Of a DNA stretch of 59,126 bases, positions 53,008 through 59,126 are shown piece by piece. The DNA is from Caulobacter sp. (GTDB lineage: Bacteria > Pseudomonadota > Alphaproteobacteria > Caulobacterales > Caulobacteraceae), in NCBI GenBank assembly GCA_030678995.1, contig JAUXTQ010000016.1, forward strand, positions 1 to 59,126. The letters are read 5' to 3'. The notes under the pieces were generated by a model that did no database searches, was not told the origin of the DNA, and saw only the letters and a program-made list of their open reading frames with translations. Every line of letters begins with the position of its first letter. The first letter of the stretch is position 1. Position numbers and translations under genes: made by a program.

Positions 53008-55581
53008 CTACCCCACGACAATGTTGACGATACGACCCGGCACGACGATCACCTTTCGCACGGTCAGACCCTCAAGGTGGACCGAGACGTCGGCGTCCGC
53101 CAGAGCCTTCTCGCGCACCTCCGCCTCGTCGGCGCCGGGCGCCACGCGGATCTCGCCGCGGCGCCTGCCGTTGACCTGCACCGGCAGGACCAGCTCGCTG
53201 TCGGTGGCCAGGGCTGGATCGAACGGCGGCCAGGGCGCATCGACGATCATCCCCTTGCCGCCCATCCGCACCCAGCATTCCTCGGCCAGGTGTGGCGTGA
53301 ATGGCGAGATCAGCCGCGCCAGGGCCGACAGGGCTTCGCCCCTCGCCACCGCCACGCCGCCGTCATTGGCCGGGAAACCTTTGAGGACATTCAGGAATTC
53401 ATACAGCCGCGCGATGCCGCTGTTGAACCGGAACTGCTCGATGGAGTCGGTGACCGCCTTGATGGTCTTGTGCGTGGCCCGGCGCAGTTCGTCGCCGCGC
53501 GGGTCCTGCACGGCGTCAGCCGGCGCCTGAATCTCGGTGTCGAACTCGTTCCAGACCCGTTGCACGAAGCGCCCGGCGCCCTCGACGCCGCCGGTGGTCC
53601 ACTGCACGTCCCGCTCCGGCGGGCTGTCGGACATGACGAACAGTCGGGCGGCGTCGACGCCGTACTGCTCGAAGATGTCCTCGGGCGCGACGACGTTCTT
53701 CTTCGACTTGGACATCTTCTCGATGTCGCCGATGACCAGGGCTTCGCCGGTCTCCGTCAGGCGGGCGCGGCGGATGCCACCCTCGGTTTCGAAGGCGATG
53801 AATGAAGGCTCGACCCATTCCCCGGACTGCCGGGCGTAGGTCTCGTGGGTCACCATGCCCTGGGTGAACAGGCCGGCGAACGGCTCGGCGACCGAGACCA
53901 TGCCCTCGTCCTTCAGGGCGCGGGTGATGAAGCGGGCGTAGAGCAGGTGCAGGACGGCGTGCTCGACCCCGCCGATGTACTGGTCCACCGGCAGCCAGCG
54001 ATCGACGGCGGCCCTGTCCACCGGCTCGGCGGCTTGCGGATTGGCGAAGCGGGCGAAATACCAGCTGGAGTCGACGAAGGTGTCGAGGGTGTCGGTCTCC
54101 CGCTCGGCCGCGCCGCCGCAGGTCGGGCAGGCGACGAACCGCCAGGTCGGATGACGCAGCAGCGGGTTGCCCGGCCTGTCGAAGCTGACGTCGTCGGGCA
54201 GGGCGATCGGCAGCTGGTCTTCCGGCGCCGGCACGGTCCCGCAGGTCTTGCAGTGGATGATCGGGATCGGGCAGCCCCAGTAGCGCTGGCGCGATATGCC
54301 CCAGTCGCGGAGGCGGTAGACCACGGCGCCCTTGCCCTTGCCGGCTTCCTCGATGCGGGTCACCGCGGCGGCCTTGGCCTGCTCGATGGTCATGCCGTCC
54401 ATGAAGCCGGAATTGAAGATCCTCCCCGGGCCCGTGTAGGCCTCGGACCCGACCATGAAGGTGGCCGGATGGCCGTCCGCCGGCAGCACCACCGGGGTGA
54501 CCGGCAGGCCGTACTTGCGGGCGAAGTCCAGGTCCCGCTGGTCGTGCGCCGGACAGCCGAAAATGGCCCCCGTGCCGTATTCCATCAGGATGAAATTGGC
54601 GATCCACACCGGCAGGGTCTGGCCCGGCGTGAACGGGTGGGTGACCCGCAGGCCGGTGTCGAGGCCGAGCTTCTCGGCCCCCTCGATCTCGGCTTCGGAG
54701 GTGCCGCCGCGACGGCAATCGGCAACGAATTCAACGATCTTCGGGTCGTTGGCGGCCAACTGCTCCGCCAACGGATGATCGGGCGCGATACCGACGAAAC
54801 TGGCCCCGAACAGGGTGTCTGGCCGAGTGGTGTAGACCTCGATGCCAGACTCGAAGCCGGCGGGCGCCACGCCGGCGAAATCGAACGAAAACTGCAGGCC
54901 GGTGGAGCGGCCGATCCAGTTTTCCTGCATCAGCCGGACCTTGTCCGGCCAGCGGTCCAGGGTCGCCAGCCCCTCGATCAGGTCATCGGCGTAGTCGGTG
55001 ATCCGCAGGAACCACTGGGTCAGCTTCTTCTTCTCGACCAGGGCGCCGGAGCGCCAGCCGCGGCCGTTCTCGACCTGCTCGTTGGCCAGCACGGTCATGT
55101 CGACCGGGTCCCAGTTGACCGTGGCCTCCTTGCGGTAGACCAGGCCCCGCTTGAGCAGGCGCAGGAACAGCTTCTGCTGCTGGCCGTAGTATTCCGGGTC
55201 GCAGGTGGCGAACTCACGGCTCCAGTCGATGCTGAGGCCCAGCAGCTTCAGCTGCTCGCGCATCGAGGCGATGTTGGCGTAGGTCCAGGTCTTGGGATTG
55301 ACGCCCCGCTCCAGGGCCGCGTTCTCGGCCGGCATGCCGAAGGCGTCCCAGCCCATCGGGTGCAGCACCGCATGGCCCCGCGCCCGCCGGTAGCGGGCCA
55401 CGATGTCTCCCATGGCGTAGTTGCGCACATGGCCCATGTGGATGGCCCCCGACGGGTAGGGGAACATCTCGAGGATGTAGTACTTCGGCCGTGGATCATC
55501 GTTCGAGACACGGAAAACGTCCGCGTCCGCCCAGGCGGCGCGCCACTTGGGCTCTACGTCCTTCGGATTGTAACGGGCCAT
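53008..55581 (-). CDS. leuS: Leucyl-tRNA synthetase
   Basis: 857 residues. HIGH-type motif in [21 protein letters not shown] (about 40-50), CP1 editing domain with [22 protein letters not shown], zinc-like cysteines ([19 protein letters not shown]), and [14 protein letters not shown] (about 615). Class I synthetase charging tRNA-Leu. It is transcribed with lptE and holA. Confidence 0.98.
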   Translation of the reverse strand: MARYNPKDVEPKWRAAWADADVFRVSNDDPRPKYYILEMFPYPSGAIHMGHVRNYAMGDIVARYRRARGHAVLHPMGWDAFGMPAENAALERGVNPKTWTYANIASMREQLKLLGLSIDWSREFATCDPEYYGQQQKLFLRLLKRGLVYRKEATVNWDPVDMTVLANEQVENGRGWRSGALVEKKKLTQWFLRITDYADDLIEGLATLDRWPDKVRLMQENWIGRSTGLQFSFDFAGVAPAGFESGIEVYTTRPDTLFGASFVGIAPDHPLAEQLAANDPKIVEFVADCRRGGTSEAEIEGAEKLGLDTGLRVTHPFTPGQTLPVWIANFILMEYGTGAIFGCPAHDQRDLDFARKYGLPVTPVVLPADGHPATFMVGSEAYTGPGRIFNSGFMDGMTIEQAKAAAVTRIEEAGKGKGAVVYRLRDWGISRQRYWGCPIPIIHCKTCGTVPAPEDQLPIALPDDVSFDRPGNPLLRHPTWRFVACPTCGGAAERETDTLDTFVDSSWYFARFANPQAAEPVDRAAVDRWLPVDQYIGGVEHAVLHLLYARFITRALKDEGMVSVAEPFAGLFTQGMVTHETYARQSGEWVEPSFIAFETEGGIRRARLTETGEALVIGDIEKMSKSKKNVVAPEDIFEQYGVDAARLFVMSDSPPERDVQWTTGGVEGAGRFVQRVWNEFDTEIQAPADAVQDPRGDELRRATHKTIKAVTDSIEQFRFNSGIARLYEFLNVLKGFPANDGGVAVARGEALSALARLISPFTPHLAEECWVRMGGKGMIVDAPWPPFDPALATDSELVLPVQVNGRRRGEIRVAPGADEAEVREKALADADVSVHLEGLTVRKVIVVPGRIVNIVVG

Positions 55582-55606
55582 TCGGCGAGGTTTGCGTTGT
55601 CCGGTA

Positions 55607-56119
55607 TCAGCCGGAGATGTTGGCCAGGCGCAGCTGGCGCGCCTTGGTCAGGATGGCGTTTTCGATGTCCGTCTCGGTCTGGGCCGCGGTCGGCGCATCG
55701 GTCCAGCCGCCGGCGCCGTCGCCGATCTGCTTGAACACGGTGACATTCAGGCCGTCAGCCCTAAGTCGCGTGTCGAGGATGTAGACGGTCGCCTTGAACC
55801 GCTCGTCCGGCTTTTCCGGGTTCACGTACCAGTCGGTGATGACCACGCCGCCGTAGGGGTCGGCCGAGGCCAGGGGCATGAAGGACAGGGTGTCCAGCGT
55901 GGCCCGCCACAGATAACCATTGACGCCCAGCTGCGACGCGCCGGCATCGCCTTTGGGGGCGGAACGCCGGCCGAGGCCGAAGGGACGAAAACCGCCTTCA
56001 TCCTGGGTCTGGAAGGTCCGCGAGCCCCCCGACGAACCACAGGCGCTCACGCCCACGAGACTCAGGGCCAGAACCCCGGCGGAGGCGACCCGAATCCAAG
56101 ACCTGCGCGCAAACGCCAT
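55607..56119 (-). CDS. DUF3576 lipoprotein
   Basis: 170 residues from MAFARRSW (a GTG 15 nt upstream is in frame). Lipobox [10 protein letters not shown]. Conserved [35 protein letters not shown] and [26 protein letters not shown] segments define the DUF3576 family. Possibly outer-membrane or periplasmic. Precedes leuS by 25 nt. Confidence 0.88.
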   Translation of the reverse strand: MAFARRSWIRVASAGVLALSLVGVSACGSSGGSRTFQTQDEGGFRPFGLGRRSAPKGDAGASQLGVNGYLWRATLDTLSFMPLASADPYGGVVITDWYVNPEKPDERFKATVYILDTRLRADGLNVTVFKQIGDGAGGWTDAPTAAQTETDIENAILTKARQLRLANISG

Positions 56120-56302
56120 ATTCTCTCGCTCCACTCGTTCCAGCCGGCGCCTTTACCGAAAAGCGCTGCGGCCGATACCCCCGTGCCCAGTGACTGCGTC
56201 TACAACATGGCCTCGCCGCCGCCAAACAGGAATCGCGTGTCCCTCGCGCCACAGGCGAGGTGGGAATCGGCGGAGTCAGGCCCCGACTCCCCCAGGACTC
56301 GG

Positions 56303-56331
56303 TTGACCCTGCCGTGTAAGGGCCTTTAATC
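56303..56331 (+). promoter_or_regulatory. Candidate promoter for ntrZ
   Basis: TTGACC (-35-like) and TTAATC (-10-like) separated by 17 nt, 74 nt before the ntrZ start. The upstream 100 nt also hold short hairpins (GGAGTC/GACTCC at 56272-56290). Sequence-only prediction. Confidence 0.35.
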
Positions 56332-56404
56332 GCGTTCAAGGTCCACCCATCTTCATATCCGAAGATGCACAGGACAGAACGGCTGGGGGAGCCGAAGCGG
56401 CGGA

Positions 56405-56815
56405 ATGGCAAAGGTTTGGAACATCGCGGCGGTTGCGGCGCTGGCCCTCACGGGGTCGGTGACGCTGGCGCATGCGCAAGGCGTTCCGGCCAAGCCGCGG
56501 GTGCAGCCTGCGCCCGACGCCTTCGTTGTCCGCGGCGATTTCAATCTGAGGGACTCCCAGTTCGGGCCTCAGACGGGTCGCCGCACGCTGGTTTGGGACG
56601 CCAAGAAGGGCCGCTGGGGCCTGACGCTGGATATCACGTCCCGGGACGCCGACGCCCAGGCTCGCGATGTCGAGGCCGGCGCCTTCTTCCGGGTGACGCC
56701 GCAACTCCGGGTCGGCGGCGCCGTGGGCGTGGGCTCGCAGGGCGCGCCGGTGCGCAAGGCCGGCGACAGCGAGGAGGCGCCCCGCGTGCGCCTTGAGACC
56801 GCCTTCAAGTTCTGA
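56405..56815 (+). CDS. ntrZ: NtrZ-like periplasmic regulator
   Basis: 136 residues. Sec signal [25 protein letters not shown]; the mature part has [34 protein letters not shown] and [23 protein letters not shown] with an F-K-F end, giving a short beta-rich protein. In Caulobacter the periplasmic NtrZ in the same position (near leuS) modulates the NtrY-NtrX system. The identification combines sequence features with position, not an alignment. Overlaps the convergent thiE gene by 11 nt. Confidence 0.8.
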   Translation: MAKVWNIAAVAALALTGSVTLAHAQGVPAKPRVQPAPDAFVVRGDFNLRDSQFGPQTGRRTLVWDAKKGRWGLTLDITSRDADAQARDVEAGAFFRVTPQLRVGGAVGVGSQGAPVRKAGDSEEAPRVRLETAFKF

Positions 56816-57437
56816 CGGCTTCCGCCAGGCCCTCCACCATAGCAAAGCCCTGCGCGCCCGAACCGACGAGGTCGGGCGCTGTCCGTATGTTGACGCCCCC
56901 CAGGGCGTAGACGGGCAGCGGCGCCGCGGCCACGAGCGCTGTGAAGGCCCCTGGACCCATCGCCGGGCCTGCTGACGGACTGTGGCTGGCGAACACGGCC
57001 GAGACCAGGGCGGCGTCGCAACCGGCAGCCTTCGCCACCACCGTGGCGTCCAGGTCGTGGGCGGCGGCGGTGAGGATCCAGTCCGGATGGACAGCCCTGA
57101 GCGCCCGGGCGTCCGCGATGGCCCGCTGCGGCAGGTGCAGGCCGTCCGCGCCGCAGGCCCGCGCCAGCGCCGCGTCGGCCCCGATCAACAGGACCAGGCC
57201 CCGGTCCGTGGCGATAGCCCTCAGCGTTCTGGCCTGGTCGAGGGCGTCGGCCAAGCCGAAGGCCCGGTAGACGACGCCGGCGCCGGCCGGCAGGCGCGCC
57301 GCCACGGCCCCCGGATCGGGCGTCCGGGCCGGGTCCGTGACGAACAGCAGGCCGGGCAGGGGCTTTTCGCTGGCGAAACAGGGTCGTAAGGACGCGGCAA
57401 GGTCCGCCAGCCGCTGGAGATCGTCGCTTGTCGTCAT
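56805..57437 (-). CDS. thiE: Thiamine-phosphate synthase-like (ThiE/TenI family)
   Basis: 210 residues. TIM-barrel signature: [15 protein letters not shown] at strand 1, [26 protein letters not shown] (phosphate/thiazole side), and [27 protein letters not shown] with the terminal phosphate-binding GGV motif. Full-length ThiE has extra pyrophosphate-binding residues; TenI-like members lack enzyme activity. Which it is cannot be told. The start overlaps the yggS start region head to head. Confidence 0.78.
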   Translation of the reverse strand: MTTSDDLQRLADLAASLRPCFASEKPLPGLLFVTDPARTPDPGAVAARLPAGAGVVYRAFGLADALDQARTLRAIATDRGLVLLIGADAALARACGADGLHLPQRAIADARALRAVHPDWILTAAAHDLDATVVAKAAGCDAALVSAVFASHSPSAGPAMGPGAFTALVAAAPLPVYALGGVNIRTAPDLVGSGAQGFAMVEGLAEAVRT

Positions 57438-58093
57438 CCGAAATCGCCGCCGCGCGCCTCGCCGTCCTGGATCGCATCGCCGCCGCGGCCAGGGACGTCG
57501 GCCGCGCGCCCGGGGATGTGACTCTGGTCGCCGTGTCCAAGCAACAGCCCGATGAGCGGATCGAGGCCATGCTGGCCGCCGGGCAGCGGGTTTTCGGCGA
57601 AAATCGCGTGCAGGAGGCCCAGCAGCGCTGGATCGGCCGGCGGGCCGGCGTCGAACTGCGGCTGATCGGGCCGCTGCAGACCAACAAGGTGCGCGAGGCG
57701 GTGGCGCTGTTCGACGTCATCGAGACCGTCGATCGCGAGAAGCTGGCCCGCGCCGTGGCCGACGACATGGTCCGAACAGGCCGATCGCCCAGGATCTATG
57801 TGCAGGTCAACACCGGCGAGGAGCCGCAGAAGGCCGGCGTGGCGCCCGGCGAGGCCGACGCCTTCATTGCCCTTTGCCGGGGCATGGGCCTGACCCCCGA
57901 GGGTCTGATGTGCATCCCGCCCGACGGAGAGGAACCGGACGCGCATTTCGCCCTGCTGGCGCGCATCGCCGCCCGTAACGGCCTGTCGAAGCTGTCGATG
58001 GGCATGAGCGCGGACTATGAAACGGCCGTGCGCTTGGGGGCCACCAGCGTGCGGGTCGGGTCGGCGCTGTTCGGCGGCCGAACACCCCGCTGA
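57428..58093 (+). CDS. yggS: YggS/PLP homeostasis family protein
   Basis: 221 residues with a TTG start placed 7 nt after GGAGA; no ATG/GTG alternative exists near it. PLP-lysine in [18 protein letters not shown] (Lys near residue 37) and [13 protein letters not shown], plus [30 protein letters not shown] are conserved. PLP carrier/homeostasis protein. Head-to-head with thiE, overlapping by 10 nt. Confidence 0.92.
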   Translation: MSSSEIAAARLAVLDRIAAAARDVGRAPGDVTLVAVSKQQPDERIEAMLAAGQRVFGENRVQEAQQRWIGRRAGVELRLIGPLQTNKVREAVALFDVIETVDREKLARAVADDMVRTGRSPRIYVQVNTGEEPQKAGVAPGEADAFIALCRGMGLTPEGLMCIPPDGEEPDAHFALLARIAARNGLSKLSMGMSADYETAVRLGATSVRVGSALFGGRTPR

Positions 58094-58184
58094 TCCTCGC
58101 GCCGGCCCCTGCGGATCCCTATCTATGGCGGGAAATGCCCCGCGGCGGTTGGCCTGGGGGGCCGAACCGGTGCATGGTCGCTTC

Positions 58185-58871
58185 ATGGTGCAACGAAAGA
58201 CCCTCCTGATCGTCGATGACGACGCCGATCTGCGCGGCGCCCTCGCCGAGCAGCTCCAGCTCCACGAGGAGTTCGCCGTCGTCCAGGCCGAGACCGCCGG
58301 GGAGGGCGCCCGGCTCGGCAGGGAAGCCCGACCCGACCTGATCCTGCTGGATGTCGACCTGCCGGACATGGACGGGCGCGAGGCCTGCCGGTTGATGCGC
58401 AAGGGCGGGGTGACCAGCCCGATCATCATGCTGACCGCCGCGGCCAGCGACGCCGACACCATTCTGGGCCTCGATTCCGGGGCCAACGGCTATCTGACCA
58501 AGCCTTTTCGCTTCGGCGTGCTGCTGGCCCACATCCGCAGCCAGCTGCGCAGCCACGAGGCGTCGGAAGACGCCGTCTTCCGCATCGGCCCCTATGAGTT
58601 TCGCCCGGCCTCCAAGCTGCTGGTCGATGACAAGGGCAAGAAGGTCCGGCTGACCGAGAAGGAAACCAACATCCTCAAATACCTCTACCGGTCGGGATCC
58701 AAGGCGGTCTCGCGCGAGGAGCTGCTGACCGAGGTGTGGGGCTACAACGCCGGCGTCACGACGCACACGCTGGAAACCCATGTCTACCGCCTGCGCCAGA
58801 AGATCGAGCCCGACCCCGCCAACGCCCGGCTGCTGCTGACCGAGGCCGGGGGATATCGGCTGCAGCCGTAA
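58185..58871 (+). CDS. OmpR/PhoB-type response regulator
   Basis: 228 residues. Receiver: acidic pocket LLIVDDDAD, phospho-acceptor Asp in DLILLDVDLPD (about residue 55), Thr/Ser in IIMLTAAAS and Lys in YLTKPF (about 105). C-terminal winged helix (about 130-228): VRLTEKETNILKYLYRSGSKAVSREELLTEVWGY...THTLETHVYRLRQKIEP. No histidine kinase in the window. Start is the first in-frame ATG. The gene is followed by direct repeats and a coupled small-gene pair. Confidence 0.93.
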   Translation: MVQRKTLLIVDDDADLRGALAEQLQLHEEFAVVQAETAGEGARLGREARPDLILLDVDLPDMDGREACRLMRKGGVTSPIIMLTAAASDADTILGLDSGANGYLTKPFRFGVLLAHIRSQLRSHEASEDAVFRIGPYEFRPASKLLVDDKGKKVRLTEKETNILKYLYRSGSKAVSREELLTEVWGYNAGVTTHTLETHVYRLRQKIEPDPANARLLLTEAGGYRLQP

Positions 58872-58916
58872 TAGGTACAAAGTTACCTTTGACCAATACT
58901 GGATAGGTACTATGGT
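58871..58916 (+). promoter_or_regulatory. Putative promoter with ATAGGTAC direct repeats
   Basis: TTGACC (58889-58894) and TATGGT (58911-58916) with a 16-nt spacer resemble a sigma70-type promoter. Two ATAGGTAC words (58871-58878 and 58903-58910) are 32 bp apart, about three helical turns, with the second inside the spacer, as for an operator; GGTACAAAGTTACC is partly palindromic. Precedes the small ORF at 58940. Confidence 0.5.
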
Positions 58917-58939
58917 TTCTCCGTAACCGGAGATATCCG

Positions 58940-59074
58940 ATGTTCCATGTCCATGAGAACTGGAACCACCAGCGGGTTCTCATGCATGAGGCCGGCCGCA
59001 CGTTCTGCCGGGGCGGCAAAGGTCTTCCTGGCTGGCGATGGTTTGCTCGCTGCGAACCAGGAGGGGCGTTGTGA
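58940..59074 (+). CDS. Small hypothetical protein, 44 aa
   Basis: Starts ATG TTC CAT GTC CAT, preceded by GGAGA at 8 nt; ends in TGA overlapping the GTG of the next gene (GTGA). The product is rich in His, Trp, Arg, Gly and contains one Cys near residue 23 and another near 38 (FCRGGKG..RWFARCE). Family not recognised. Coupling and RBS suggest it is real, but there is no homology support available. Confidence 0.5.
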   Translation: MFHVHENWNHQRVLMHEAGRTFCRGGKGLPGWRWFARCEPGGAL

Positions 59075-59126
59075 GCAAGTACGAACCGCTGAAGGCTTTT
59101 CTCGAAGGCCAGGACGCCTCCGAACT
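59071..59126 (+). CDS. Start of a hypothetical gene, truncated at the window edge
   Basis: GTG start with AGGAGGGG 7-8 nt upstream and an open frame to the end (MSKYEPLKAFLEGQDASE). The opening resembles small 'SKYEPLxxFL' proteins of unknown function (DUF7662-like), seen also near mobile or regulatory genes. Only 18 residues are visible. Confidence 0.6.
   Translation, partial: MSKYEPLKAFLEGQDASE

Noticed and set aside
1..59126. CRISPR array, IS element, prophage or toxin-antitoxin genes
   Set aside because: No regularly spaced repeats, transposase, integrase or phage genes were recognised, and no tRNA-like clover-leaf region was seen in the gaps.

Overview
This window is a high-GC alphaproteobacterial chromosome segment from the family Caulobacteraceae, Caulobacter/Phenylobacterium-like. 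The assignment rests on gene order and regulatory motifs. The run dnaQ-coaE-aroE-maf-ppsR, then a gene-free gap, then hemE-hemH-hemJ-rho, followed by mnmE-mnmG-rsmG-parA-parB-holA-lptE-leuS-(DUF3576)-ntrZ, is the neighbourhood I know around the Caulobacter crescentus chromosome origin (Cori). The gap between ppsR and hemE carries three perfect CtrA boxes (TTAA-N7-TTAA), a DnaA-box-like site, weak-box candidates and GANTC sites. Two perfect 16-bp parS sites lie 8.7 and 10.2 kb to the right, next to parAB. I have no database access, so the genus is an inference.

Layout. 1-8.5 kb: metabolic genes (DUF72 end, a dienoyl-CoA isomerase-like crotonase, glycine-zipper/SH3 protein, alpha/beta hydrolase, MarR regulator, yciB-ftsY, second crotonase, DUF885 protein, GFA protein). 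8.5-12.7 kb: leucine cluster leuC-VOC-leuD-ABM-leuB, with two small non-leucine genes inserted and nearly every junction overlapping. 13-24 kb: EcsC-like protein, an ArsR-type regulator divergent from a NIPSNAP/ABM pair, small secreted proteins, a TonB-dependent receptor, asd, rarD, a serine hydrolase and an ATP-grasp protein. 23.2-27.7 kb: PfkB kinase followed by the overlapping his operon hisB-hisH-hisA-hisF-hisE-GFA. 27.7-36 kb: mostly leftward genes (FAD oxidoreductase, Smr, mltA, Tim44-like, dnaQ, coaE, aroE, maf, ppsR), with secB rightward. 36-36.4 kb: predicted replication origin. 36.4-49.4 kb: haem genes, rho, GST, quinone reductase, dienelactone hydrolase, tRNA-modification genes, parS and parAB. 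49.6-59.1 kb: MBL hydrolase/TetR pair with palindromic operator candidates, holA, lptE, leuS, ntrZ, thiE/yggS, an OmpR-type response regulator and two coupled small genes at the edge.

The central theme is chromosome replication and segregation: the origin with CtrA/DnaA/CcrM-type sites, the ParABS locus, HolA and DnaQ (replisome), and origin-proximal housekeeping genes. Between genes there are several families of palindromic repeats: GC-rich CTCCCC/GGGGAG elements, a roughly 135-bp element present twice in opposite orientation, and GGGGACnTGTACC/GGTACGTGTCCCC palindromes. No IS element, prophage, CRISPR array, tRNA or rRNA was seen, and I found no defence island. The most noteworthy content is the origin/parS architecture and the uncatalogued repeat families.
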